From positions 1,978 through 15,203 of the forward strand of contig DEUU01000435.1 of the NCBI GenBank assembly GCA_002362735.1: a stretch of 13,226 nucleotides of DNA, read 5' to 3'. This document shows positions 1 through 7,611 of this stretch, one piece after another. The notes under the pieces were generated by a model. The model did no database searches and was not told the origin of the DNA. It was given only the letters and a program-made list of their open reading frames with translations. Each line of letters opens with the position of its first letter. Positions within the stretch are counted from its first letter, which is position 1. The DNA comes from Dehalococcoidia bacterium UBA3254 (GTDB lineage: Bacteria > Chloroflexota > Dehalococcoidia > Dehalococcoidales > UBA3254). Both the position numbers and the translations under genes were made by a program.

Positions 1-213
1 GCCTAATACAATCATATTCAGCGAATAAGCTCCCGAAGTGGCTGCCCTGCTCCAGCCGAATTCATTCAGCATGGGTTTGAAGAATACTCCGAAGCTATAC
101 TGAGCTCCTCCTGAAATTGTCAGCATCAGAAAAGATATCAGAACGATGGCATAACCGTAGTAGAATCGAGATCGCTTTTCTTCCCTATCGGTTAAAAGTT
201 TAAAATTACCCAT
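1..213 (-). CDS. MFS transporter, N-terminal part only (gene runs off the left edge)
   Basis: The first 71 codons of a minus-strand gene are in frame from an ATG at 211-213 to base 1 without a stop. The translation begins MGNFKLLTDREEKRSRFYYG and continues into a hydrophobic first membrane segment (about residues 20-42). A loop with GAQYSFGVFFKPMLNEFGWSR follows, then the start of a second segment. This F-G-V-F-F-K-P-M-x-x-E-F-G-W-S-R layout is typical of the oxalate/formate antiporter and monocarboxylate-type major facilitator proteins, which move small organic acids across the inner membrane. A weak GAGG lies upstream of the ATG. It is divergent from the TRAP operon, so it could share regulation with it. 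Substrate and completeness cannot be judged because the C-terminal part is missing. Confidence 0.85.
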   Translation of the reverse strand, partial: MGNFKLLTDREEKRSRFYYGYAIVLISFLMLTISGGAQYSFGVFFKPMLNEFGWSRAATSGAYSLNMIVLG

Positions 214-424
214 TTGCAGCCTCGTGTGTCTCTATTCCCGGACCTATCCGAAAGTTAAACTAAGCTTAAACGGTTAGTAATTAATAATCAATTGGCCATC
301 TAAAAGAGAAAACACAATAATTCAATTATGGCAGTCTTCATCCATAGTTCAAACAGGACACTAAGAGCTCAGTAATGATCACAGGACATGACTATAATCA
401 TACGAACTTCTATATATCAGAATC

Positions 425-441
425 ATATCAACTTTTGATAT
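425..441. repeat. 17-bp palindrome in the divergent spacer
   Basis: ATATCAA, three bases CTT, then TTGATAT form a perfect inverted repeat with 7-base arms. It lies 212 bases upstream of the MFS start codon and far from dctP. The size suits a dimeric regulator operator, but in AT-rich DNA a 7-base arm can occur by chance. There is no T-run, so it is not a terminator. Confidence 0.35.
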
Positions 442-766
442 ATTGATAAACATGTTTTAACAATCTTCTCTCATGCCGCCGGTTATATTTCGTTCATTTT
501 ATCCATATATTTTAACAATTGAGTCGGCATTTTCTTACCATATCAGTAATTTTATTCGCTATTATTTTTTTATTTAAAAGAACTCAAATATTACAATGTC
601 CGATTAAAAAAATAACTACGGCTGATAAATAATGATTTCAAGTGTAATCACAATTTATAACCAGAAATATCATCAGGATCAATCTTATGATTTATCCGCA
701 TGTAATCATTCATCAAATATGCCTTCGCGATACTGGTCTACTAAAATAAAAAATTTGCACTTGCAA

Positions 767-787
767 CAATTGTTATATTGACAATTG
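767..787. promoter_or_regulatory. Candidate operator overlapping the -35 box
   Basis: CAATTGT at 767-773 and ACAATTG at 781-787 are perfect inverted copies separated by seven bases. The right arm overlaps the last bases of the TTGACA box at 778-783. A dimeric repressor bound here would block the promoter. The regulator is not encoded in the window. Confidence 0.4.
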
Positions 788-805
788 GTATGTATGTGGT
801 ATAAT
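778..805 (+). promoter_or_regulatory. Consensus sigma-70 promoter for the TRAP operon
   Basis: TTGACA at 778-783 and TATAAT at 800-805 match the housekeeping consensus at all twelve positions, with a 16-base spacer. Transcription would start near 812 and read into dctP at 1257, giving an unusually long leader. No other gene on this strand lies between, so dctP-dctQ-dctM is the natural target. A small RNA or leader-based control in 812-1256 is possible but not shown. Confidence 0.65.
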
Positions 806-1256
806 GCCGACATATAGAACTTCCTTAACGATCAATGATAATGTAATTTCATAGATTTCTCAAATAATCGGAAACTACTAATTCCATTACCAAATTAATA
901 ATCTAAAAGTATTCTGACCTAAACCCTGAAAAATATCTAAAAGCACTTGTATACTTCTTTTACGTATACTCATTTTTCTGAATGAGGCCATCATGACACT
1001 ATCCTGAAAATAGTCAGGTTAAAAAAATGTTATTGAATTACCGGCCAATGATACATTATTTGGTTCCCATTCCATAACCGGGTAGAAAATTGTTCAGCAA
1101 CATCTTTTTTGGAAAAAGCTATGGCATCTTTGATAATCAATGAGCAATTAAAAATTGTCACGTAAGGAGGTGTTGAAGGGCGAGAAATACTTTGTTTTCT
1201 TCAGGTTAACGTACAAGGCAAACACCAGACACCAATATTGAATAAGGAGATGAAAA

Positions 1257-2528
1257 ATGCTTACCCAACAGAAGAGTTCTAAGACACAACTTACCAAACA
1301 GGCTTTTTTGAAACTCATCGGAATAATAGTTATATCAGCATTTTTATTCGTTTCAATATTTGCTTGTGCCCAATCTACGCCCACAACTTCCGCTCCAACC
1401 ACAACTGCCCCTACAACGGCTGCCCCAGCTACCACCACCGCTGCTCCGCCAAAAACTACTGCCGCTCCAGCCACAACCACCACGGCCCCAACTTCACCCG
1501 CAGCAGCGACAACATCCGCAGTGGTTTACAACTTGAAACTCAGCCATATTATGTCAGCAACCAGCAATCCTAATATTTACTACCAGTATTTTGCCGATAA
1601 AATTTTCGAACGTACCAAAGGCAAGGTAAAAATAACTGTCTACGCACAAAACGTATTAAACCCGCCTGCACAGGGTCTTGACGCGGTAAAGACCGGTGTA
1701 GCTGATATCGTCCACCACTCCCCGAACTACACGATTGGAATGCAGCCATCCATCGAGTACCTTAGCGTACCGCTGACTGTTAATAACAGCTGGGCATTTA
1801 ATCAGCTCGCTAACGATTATGCTGCACATTTCAAATTCTCGACCCTTAAGGAGTTTTCAGGTGTACATTTCTGCGGTATCTGCGGTCCAGCAGGCCCTTA
1901 TTATCTTTTAACAACCAAAAAACAGGTCAAAACTCCCGAGGATATAAAAGGACTCAAGATGAGAGGTTCTGGAGTTATGGCCAGCATGATAACCACCTGG
2001 GGGGGCACTCCGGTTGCAATGGCCACAGGCGAGGTATATGAGTCTCTAAGTAAGGGAGTCATAGACGGTGGGCTTCTAGCCGGTGAAGCTATAAAAGGGC
2101 AAAAATTTGGTGACGTCATAAACTACATCACCATCACTCCTAATTTGTGCTACGGCCCGTGCGCCCTCCTGATGAATGAGAATACCTGGAATAAACTGCC
2201 GGCAGACATTCAACAGGTGTTCAATGATACCTTCAAGGAACTGATTGATTGGGAAGGTAAAGTCTGGTGGTATTCCGATGTCCAGGGTATGGATTACTAT
2301 CGTGCCCTGCCGGGAAAACAAGTCTATACGATACCCGCCGCGGAAAAGACAAAATGGGTAGATTCGCTGAAACCGGTTATGGATAGCTACATTAAACAGT
2401 ATGCCAACCTGGGACTCCCCACCGCCGATTATGTGAGCTATTTACAGGACCGCTCTGATTACTGGAATAGCCAAACACCCGATCAAAAGACTTCGATGGA
2501 CTGGGTGACAAAGGAAATTCTGAAGTAG
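1257..2528 (+). CDS. dctP: TRAP transporter substrate-binding lipoprotein, DctP family
   Basis: This is the extracytoplasmic solute receptor of a tripartite ATP-independent periplasmic (TRAP) transporter. It captures a substrate, usually an organic acid, and delivers it to the DctQ/DctM membrane pair. The 423-aa product has a Lys-rich start, a hydrophobic segment (about 18-36) and a lipobox ending in IFAC with Cys37, so it should be a lipoprotein. Residues 38-88 are a low-complexity Thr/Ala/Pro linker. The receptor domain follows from about 91 (YNLKLSHIMS). Arg236 in GLKMRGSG matches the conserved arginine that binds substrate carboxylate in the DctP family. The GGTPVAMATGEVYESLSKGV block is also typical. 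AAGGAG at 1244-1249 is seven bases before the ATG. Downstream, dctQ is 184 bases away across a long hairpin. The family assignment is secure; the substrate is unknown. Confidence 0.93.
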   Translation: MLTQQKSSKTQLTKQAFLKLIGIIVISAFLFVSIFACAQSTPTTSAPTTTAPTTAAPATTTAAPPKTTAAPATTTTAPTSPAAATTSAVVYNLKLSHIMSATSNPNIYYQYFADKIFERTKGKVKITVYAQNVLNPPAQGLDAVKTGVADIVHHSPNYTIGMQPSIEYLSVPLTVNNSWAFNQLANDYAAHFKFSTLKEFSGVHFCGICGPAGPYYLLTTKKQVKTPEDIKGLKMRGSGVMASMITTWGGTPVAMATGEVYESLSKGVIDGGLLAGEAIKGQKFGDVINYITITPNLCYGPCALLMNENTWNKLPADIQQVFNDTFKELIDWEGKVWWYSDVQGMDYYRALPGKQVYTIPAAEKTKWVDSLKPVMDSYIKQYANLGLPTADYVSYLQDRSDYWNSQTPDQKTSMDWVTKEILK

Positions 2529-2560
2529 AAAGAAATTATTAGAGTCTAGAAGACCATGAC

Positions 2561-2632
2561 CGAAAGCCCGGAGGGTTACTTGATCTCCTTATATCATCTT
2601 ATAAGGAAGAAGATTAAGTATCCGGGCTTTCG
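2561..2632 (+). repeat. Long intercistronic hairpin between dctP and dctQ
   Basis: The outer arms 2561-2572 (CGAAAGCCCGGA) and 2621-2632 (TCCGGGCTTTCG) are perfect 12-base inverted copies. Inside them, 2577-2586 pairs with 2611-2620 (ten pairs, one G-U) and 2587-2593 pairs with 2600-2606 (seven pairs) around a six-base loop TCATCT. GGGT and AAGA are bulged on opposite sides. In total about 29 pairs form in 72 bases. No T-run follows, so it is not a standard terminator. Likely roles are protecting the dctP mRNA from decay or reducing read-through into dctQM, so that the receptor is made in excess. A degraded REP or MITE-like element is an alternative. Confidence 0.75.
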
Positions 2633-2712
2633 AGACTTCCCTGAAGAGAAACCAGGAGCATACTGGATAGACATGAATATCCTGTTTGTTATTCCCTGGA
2701 GGAGGGTGAGTA

Positions 2713-3267
2713 ATGGGCATCCAAACCGGGACACGTAAAACCACGAAGGTTATTTATTCCGTAACTGAGGTGGCAGCCTGGGTAGGATATGCTGCCACTA
2801 TCGCCATCGTGTTATTGGTTTTTATAGATGTTTTCGGACGTTATTTTTTAAAAGCCCCTTTACGTGGCAGTCTCGAACTTGTGGAACAAACCATGGTACT
2901 TTCGGGCGGCTTTGCCATAATTTATTGCACGGCTAAACGTGGACACGTGGTTGTAGACGTGCTCTTCGGCCGGTTCTCCAAACGTTTGCAAAAGATCATG
3001 ATAAGTGTTTTCTCGCTGGTAGGATTTGGCATCTCAATTACACTGGCTTACAACATCTACCTGTATACGCTGAGACAGATGGAGCCGTATCCACGCGTTA
3101 CAGACATTTTAAGAATCATTACATCACCTTTCCAGTTTGGGCTGGCAATCGCGATCGCTCTGGGTGGTCTGATATTTCTGGTACAGGCTTTAGAAGTATG
3201 GTTCAAAGAAACTAACAAAGCAAAAGAAAATGCTACAGAAAAGGAAATGAATGGCAGTGAGTCCTGA
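2713..3267 (+). CDS. dctQ: TRAP transporter small membrane subunit, DctQ family
   Basis: The 184-aa product is the small integral subunit that pairs with DctM in ion-driven TRAP uptake. Four hydrophobic segments are visible at about 19-41, 57-74, 93-115 and 139-160, the usual four-helix topology. After the first helix comes the FGRYFLKAPLRGSLELVEQTM stretch, and after the second the TAKRGHVVVDVLF motif; both are characteristic of DctQ. The C-terminal tail is charged (Lys/Glu/Asn). A very strong GGAGGAGG (2699-2706) precedes the ATG. The last 17 bases overlap the start of dctM, so the two are translationally coupled. An earlier in-frame start is not needed. Confidence 0.92.
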   Translation: MGIQTGTRKTTKVIYSVTEVAAWVGYAATIAIVLLVFIDVFGRYFLKAPLRGSLELVEQTMVLSGGFAIIYCTAKRGHVVVDVLFGRFSKRLQKIMISVFSLVGFGISITLAYNIYLYTLRQMEPYPRVTDILRIITSPFQFGLAIAIALGGLIFLVQALEVWFKETNKAKENATEKEMNGSES

Positions 3268-4567
3268 AATATTAGGTGTAATCGCAATCCTGGTATTATT
3301 ACTGCTCATGTTTTTAGCCATGCCGATCTGGATATCTATGGTAGTAGTCGGAATAGCCGGCTATACCATTCTCTCCGGTTGGCAACAGGCTACGACTATG
3401 ATGGCACAGAATACTATCGGTGCCCTCCAAAACTATGCTTTTGCTGTACTGCCGGTATTTTTGCTTATGGGTGAACTGGCAGACGCTTCAAGAATGATGA
3501 CGGATGCCTTTAGATCGATAGCTACCTGGGCAGGAAAAATTCCCGGCGGACTGGCTATGGCCAGTATACTGGGGGCCGCCGGATTCTCCTGTGTCAGCGG
3601 TTCCAGCCTGGCCACGGTAGCCTTAATGACTAATGTGGCTTTACCTCAGCTACTTAATGCCAAATACGATCACCGTCTGGCCGTCGGCGCACTGGCAGCA
3701 GGCGGGACATTGGGCAACCTTATTCCACCTGGCGGCCTTCTCATTATTTATGCGATTCTTTCAGATGTGTCTATAGGTCAGTTTTTTATTGCCTGCTTTA
3801 TTCCAGGGTTTCTGCTGACATTTATGTACCTGCTCCAGATATTCATTCAATGCAAAATTAAACCTTCACTGGTTCCAGTAGCTACGGGTAGCACCTGGAA
3901 ACAAAAATTCGTCGCAACCAAGGGCCTGATAGCGATATTTGTGGTTTTCTTAATCATCATGGGAGGTATCCAGTTCGGGGTTTTTACCCCAAATGAAGCC
4001 GCCTCCATATCTACGGTATTTATCTTTTTTTACGCCCTAATAAGAAGGTCCTTGAATGGAAAAAATCTATTTAAATCGCTAAAAAATACGCTGGTTGTCA
4101 CCGGTATGGCGATGGCAGTGATTATCGGTGCCAACATCCTCAACGTCTTCATAGCGGTTTCGGGGCTGGCACAAGCGCTATCAGACTGGCTCGTATCATT
4201 GCATGTTTCGGCTTTAGGACTGGTAATTCTGATCATGATCGTTTATTTTATTCTGGGTATTCCTATGGACCCCACATCTGTTCTGCTGCTAACACTTCCT
4301 ATTTTCCTCCCTGTGCTTAATGCTTTCCATGTTGATTTGCTCTGGTTTGGTGTCCTGGCAATTATACAATGCGAATTAGGAAACCTGACTCCTCCGGTGG
4401 GTTTGAACCTCTTTGTCGTCGCCGCTGCTGCCAAACCGCATGGCATCAAAATGAGCGATGTCTTCAGGGGCTCCATACCATTCTGTATAACCTGTGTAAT
4501 ATTTCTCATCATATGCATAGCCTTCCCGCAAGTCTCCTTGTTCCTGGTCGGTCTCATGAAAACTTAA
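3251..4567 (+). CDS. dctM: TRAP transporter large permease subunit, DctM family
   Basis: The 438-aa product is the large, roughly 12-helix subunit that forms the ion-coupled transport path of the TRAP system; the length is normal for the family. Visible DctM hallmarks in order are NTIGALQNYAFAVLPVFLLMG, the GAAGFSCVSGSSLATVALM region, AAGGTLGNLIPPGGLLIIYA, GIPMDPTSVLLLTLPIFLPV, and near the C-terminus GNLTPPVGLNLFVVAA. The PPGG motif replaces the more common PPS. AAGGA at 3241-3245 lies five bases before the ATG, inside the end of dctQ. The coupled overlap fixes both genes in one operon with dctP. No terminator is apparent after it, so transcription may continue into the SnoaL-like genes 103 bases on. 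Confidence 0.93.
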   Translation: MAVSPEILGVIAILVLLLLMFLAMPIWISMVVVGIAGYTILSGWQQATTMMAQNTIGALQNYAFAVLPVFLLMGELADASRMMTDAFRSIATWAGKIPGGLAMASILGAAGFSCVSGSSLATVALMTNVALPQLLNAKYDHRLAVGALAAGGTLGNLIPPGGLLIIYAILSDVSIGQFFIACFIPGFLLTFMYLLQIFIQCKIKPSLVPVATGSTWKQKFVATKGLIAIFVVFLIIMGGIQFGVFTPNEAASISTVFIFFYALIRRSLNGKNLFKSLKNTLVVTGMAMAVIIGANILNVFIAVSGLAQALSDWLVSLHVSALGLVILIMIVYFILGIPMDPTSVLLLTLPIFLPVLNAFHVDLLWFGVLAIIQCELGNLTPPVGLNLFVVAAAAKPHGIKMSDVFRGSIPFCITCVIFLIICIAFPQVSLFLVGLMKT

Positions 4568-4670
4568 AATAAACAAGAAGGAAGGCATAACGCAAGAATA
4601 GGGAACCTTATTAATATTCAATCAAAGTCCATGACAAAATAAATAAAGACTCTTTAAGGGAGAACTGATT

Positions 4671-5156
4671 ATGACAATAAACTCTTTGGAAAAAAGGATT
4701 CGGGTTTTAGAAGACATAGAGGAAATTAAACAGCTACAGCTACGCTATGTGAATTATCTTACTACCACCAGGTGGGATGAGCTGATCGACTGTTTTTCTG
4801 ATGATGCCGTGGTAGATCTGGAATCCGGCTCTGCTATAGGCAAGAAAGCAATTACGGCACATTTTAAAGGTAAGGTTGCCTCAAATCATATCGGGCAGGA
4901 AGGGAACTTCGTGGTCCATCCTATTGTCTCGGTAGATGGAGATAAAGCCAGGGGTAACTGGCTTTTATACATACAAAATGCCCTGCCTCGTAAACTCAAA
5001 TCCAGACCGCAAATGCTGGCTACAGATGATGCACCTGACTGGATGCAGGGATATTATGACATGGAATACGTCAGACAGAATGGTCAATGGAAAATCAGTC
5101 TATTGAAATGGAAATGCCGTCTTTTATCACCCACAACGCTCCTAAAAGTATCATAA
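4671..5156 (+). CDS. SnoaL/NTF2-like protein, first tandem copy
   Basis: The 161-aa product fits the SnoaL_4-type NTF2-like fold, a small alpha+beta cone whose pocket hosts isomerases, dehydratases and hydroxylases, or only ligand binding. The N-terminal helix LEKRIRVLEDIEEIKQLQLR leads into a short loop with TRWDELIDCFSDDAV, where family members have their first pocket residues. The central NHIGQEGNFVVHPIVSVDG contributes two His residues (73 and 83). The strands with NWLLYIQNALPRKLK and DAPDWMQGYYDMEYV complete the barrel. AAGGGAG (4656-4662) is eight bases before the ATG. It follows dctM by 103 bases and precedes a paralogue by 53, suggesting one operon and a job on the TRAP substrate. That role is inference; the reaction is unknown. 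Confidence 0.82.
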   Translation: MTINSLEKRIRVLEDIEEIKQLQLRYVNYLTTTRWDELIDCFSDDAVVDLESGSAIGKKAITAHFKGKVASNHIGQEGNFVVHPIVSVDGDKARGNWLLYIQNALPRKLKSRPQMLATDDAPDWMQGYYDMEYVRQNGQWKISLLKWKCRLLSPTTLLKVS

Positions 5157-5209
5157 GCTTCTGAAAATATATTAAGAAAGAAATTTCATTTCTGGAAGGA
5201 GTACATATT

Positions 5210-5692
5210 ATGACAACTAGTGAATTGGAGAAAAGAGTCCAGGTTTTAGAGGATATTGAAGAAATAAAACAGCTACAGGTACATTACGTTAATTGCGTGA
5301 TCACCAACAAATGGGACGAACTGGTAGATTGTTTTTCGAAAGATGGTTCTTTCAGCGCTCATGCTGGAGATGCAAAGGGCAAAGAAGCCATTAAAAAGCT
5401 TTTTTTGGATGACATCTCTCTGAACCATATCGGCCTTGAAGGGCTCTTCGCAGTCCATCCCATAATCAAAGTTGATGGTAACCAGGCAGAGGCCAGCTGG
5501 CTGCTTTATATACAATTTGCTCTTCCACGTAAACTGAAATTTAAGATTCAGCAGCTTCCTACCAATGACGCTCCGGATTGGTTACAGGGCTATTATGATA
5601 TGAAATATGTCAAAGAGGATGGGAAGTGGAAGATTAGCTACTTAAGATATAGAACCCGTTTAATTTCACCTATGCCGGAGAAAAGTAGTTAA
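5210..5692 (+). CDS. SnoaL/NTF2-like protein, second tandem copy
   Basis: The 160-aa product aligns end to end with its upstream neighbour; by hand about 92 of 160 positions are identical. The invariant parts are VLEDIEEIKQLQ, WDEL-DCFS, NHIG-EG-F-VHPI, WLLYIQ-ALPRKLK and DAPDW-QGYYDM-YV. The stretch 46-56, which would line the pocket mouth, is quite different (GSFSAHAGDAK against AVVDLESGSAI), so the copies probably differ in ligand or work as a heteromer. GGAAGGAG at 5194-5201 sits eight bases before the ATG. Nothing resembling a strong terminator follows directly. The family call is good; a specific enzyme name would be a guess. Confidence 0.82.
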   Translation: MTTSELEKRVQVLEDIEEIKQLQVHYVNCVITNKWDELVDCFSKDGSFSAHAGDAKGKEAIKKLFLDDISLNHIGLEGLFAVHPIIKVDGNQAEASWLLYIQFALPRKLKFKIQQLPTNDAPDWLQGYYDMKYVKEDGKWKISYLRYRTRLISPMPEKSS

Positions 5693-6157
5693 TACTATTC
5701 AACTGTAAATATTAACGCCGCCGGGTTGCTAACATTAAAGTATATCTTCCAGTCAAGACAAGACTGCTTGAGTAGTTGATTTTGTTTTTACAGATCCTGA
5801 TTTTATTAGGGATTATTACATCTCAAAATTATCTACAAATATTAACGTTATGCAAATTATTTGACGATTTTTGGCTTAGTTCCGAATTCTTTTTATCCTG
5901 AATACCCATTGGTACAGGTATCCTCGAAGGCTTCCCTTAAAAAAACTCTCGAAGATGAACTGACTAACCAAAATATGGGTTTTTATATGATCAGCGAGCC
6001 TGTTAATTGATCTGGTATACTGGTATAATCATCCTGTTAAATCATTTTAATCCTTTGAACAAATCACGCATGGTTTTCTGCTGTTTTAACGGTACCTTTT
6101 TGCCGCGCGTGGCTGGCGTTTTTCAATTGTGCAGGATGAAAGAAAACGTGATAGATC
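5693..6157. other. Intergenic region before the MATE gene
   Basis: This 465-base AT-rich gap has no plausible gene. It holds a pair of extended -10 promoter elements near 6013-6029 that suit the MATE gene, and an 11-base direct repeat AAATATTAACG at 5707-5717 and 5837-5847. A weak TCAAG/CTTGA stem near 5752-5770, followed at a distance by a T-rich stretch ending around 5789, is the best but unconvincing terminator for the SnoaL genes. Confidence 0.5.
6013..6029 (+). promoter_or_regulatory. Tandem extended -10 promoter for the MATE gene
   Basis: TGG-TATACT at 6013-6021 and TGG-TATAAT at 6021-6029 both fit the extended -10 pattern TGn-TATAAT, the second perfectly. No good -35 hexamer stands 16-18 bases upstream, which extended -10 promoters tolerate. 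The start point would be near 6036, about 120 bases before the MATE ATG. Confidence 0.5.
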
Positions 6158-7534
6158 ATGTCTGAAAGTAGTACCCAGGAAAGAACCGCCGTAAAGAGGG
6201 ACTGGACAAAAGGCTCTATCCTTAATAACCTGTTGCTACTATCCTGGCCGATGGTGATAATGGAAACCCTCTGGATGCTAAGCCAGATGGTGGACATATT
6301 GTGGGTGGGAAGGTTAGGGTCAAAAGCTATCGCAGGGGTAGGGGTTGCCGGTATCGTTGCCATGATGGTAATGGCGATGGACCTGGGCATCATCATGGGT
6401 ATTCGGGCCATGGTGACCCGCTTTATCGGGGCGAAGGACTATGAGAACGCCCGGAAGGTAGCAGGCCAGGCCTATCTTTTTGGCGCCGTCTGGGGATCGT
6501 TTGTCTCGACAGTCGGCTTCTTTTTAGCCGGCCCTTTGATGAATATGTTCGGGATAGATCCGGACGTAGCGGCAGAGGGTACCGCCTACCTGCGAGTACT
6601 ATTTGGTGGCTGGATATTAGTGGAATTGCTCATCGTAGGTCTTTATACTATCCAATCTACCGGCGACTCGCTTAAACCGATGTTAATAGAGTGTACTATC
6701 CGGACATTGCATATCACTCTCTGTCCCTTCCTGGTCCTTGGTCTTTGGGTCTTCCCGCCTCTGGGGACTGCTGGGGCTGCTCTAAGCAACGTTATCTCTC
6801 AAGCTATAGGAGCATCCATAGGAATATGGCTGCTGACTACCGGCCGTACTCGCATACAGCTCAAGCTCCAGGACTTCCGTTTTATACCCAATCTCGCCTG
6901 GCGGATGTTAAAAATCGGGATCCCGGCTCTGATAATGGACCTGCAAAGATCATTCGGCAATCTCGTCTTAACATGGTTCATCATTCCTTTCGGTACAATA
7001 CCCGTAGCCGCGCATAGCCTGGCTTCCAGGGTAGAGATGTTTCTGGGCTGCCCCGGATTCGGACTTGGCGGCGGAGCCGGAGTATTGGTCGGACAAAACC
7101 TCGGGGCACATCAACCTGGAAGAGCCAAAAAGGGAGCATGGTTGGCGGTTATCCTGGTAGAAGCTATAACTCTCGTTTTTTCCGTAGTTATTCTGATTTT
7201 AGCGGAAAAAATAGTTGCTATCTTCTCCCCCGACCCTGCCCTGATTGAGGTAGGTAGCCTTTTCCTCAGAATTGGAGTCCTGGGCTACTTATTAGCGGCT
7301 GTTGTTCTGGTATTACAGGCCGCCATTGCTGGGGCGGGTGATACCTTGCCTAATATGATCTTCAGTATCGCTATGATCTGGTTAATACAAATGCCATTAG
7401 CATTTATTCTCCCGAAATTCGGCCATCTGGGTGTTTACGGAATACGCTGGGCTATTGTTGCCGGTGTGGCAGCCGGAGCTATTGCCTATATTGTCTATTT
7501 CCAGCTCGGAAGATGGAAGTCAAAGAAAGTGTAA
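6158..7534 (+). CDS. MATE family multidrug/toxin efflux transporter
   Basis: The 458-aa product has the length and about twelve hydrophobic helices expected of a MATE exporter, which uses a Na+ or H+ gradient to expel organic cations or other small molecules. The two pseudo-repeated halves are visible. The first starts near residue 18 (TKGSILNNLLLLSWPMVIME, then MVDILWVGRLG). The second starts near residue 245 (MLKIGIPALIMDLQRSFGNL). The motif GAGVLVGQNLGAHQPGRAKK is the family signature in the second half, with AAIAGAGDTLPNM later. The ribosome binding site is weak; a GTG and an ATG just upstream are out of frame, so 6158 is kept. It faces the 44-aa gene on the other strand. Drug specificity cannot be deduced, and a metabolite-export role is equally possible. 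Confidence 0.92.
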   Translation: MSESSTQERTAVKRDWTKGSILNNLLLLSWPMVIMETLWMLSQMVDILWVGRLGSKAIAGVGVAGIVAMMVMAMDLGIIMGIRAMVTRFIGAKDYENARKVAGQAYLFGAVWGSFVSTVGFFLAGPLMNMFGIDPDVAAEGTAYLRVLFGGWILVELLIVGLYTIQSTGDSLKPMLIECTIRTLHITLCPFLVLGLWVFPPLGTAGAALSNVISQAIGASIGIWLLTTGRTRIQLKLQDFRFIPNLAWRMLKIGIPALIMDLQRSFGNLVLTWFIIPFGTIPVAAHSLASRVEMFLGCPGFGLGGGAGVLVGQNLGAHQPGRAKKGAWLAVILVEAITLVFSVVILILAEKIVAIFSPDPALIEVGSLFLRIGVLGYLLAAVVLVLQAAIAGAGDTLPNMIFSIAMIWLIQMPLAFILPKFGHLGVYGIRWAIVAGVAAGAIAYIVYFQLGRWKSKKV

Positions 7535-7559
7535 ACCTCAGCTTCTGGTTTCATTTTTA
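7533..7559 (+). terminator. Weak intrinsic terminator after the MATE gene
   Basis: Starting inside the stop codon, AAACC and GGTTT (7533-7537 and 7547-7551) can pair around nine bases, and CATTTTTAT follows. The stem is short but the position directly after a stop codon and the T-run support a terminator. The opposing gene ends only about 50 bases further on. Confidence 0.4.
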
Positions 7560-7611
7560 TATAAAATAATTTGAAAAAGTAATGGCGGGAGGGGCACTTA
7601 TTCAATGGTCC

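Larger units (their letters stand above)
214..1256. other. Long AT-rich divergent intergenic region
   Basis: This 1043-base spacer between the divergent MFS gene and dctP holds no ORF that looks coding. It contains a 17-base perfect inverted repeat (425-441), a consensus sigma-70 promoter on the plus strand (778-805) with an overlapping palindrome (767-787), and two copies of GTATACT at 949-955 and 964-970. Near the dctP end there is an orphan strong Shine-Dalgarno sequence (1164-1170). I could not identify a convincing promoter for the MFS gene on the minus strand. From the promoter to dctP there would be an untranslated leader of about 440 bases. Confidence 0.6.

Noticed and set aside
1003..1018. 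CCTGA/TCAGG stem-loop in the divergent spacer as a terminator
   Set aside because: Only five pairs, and the following run is A-rich, not T-rich, on the plus strand; no T-run on the minus strand either.
1148..1483. Minus-strand frame rich in Val/Ala/Gly opposite the start of dctP
   Set aside because: Its composition is the mirror of the Thr/Ala/Pro codons of the DctP stalk, and it has no ribosome binding site.
2556..2738. 60-codon plus-strand frame between dctP and dctQ
   Set aside because: It runs through the long hairpin, lacks a ribosome binding site, overlaps the dctQ start and has no recognisable features.
6098..6125. GC-rich stretch followed by TTTTT before the MATE gene as a terminator
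   Set aside because: The possible stem has only about three pairs.
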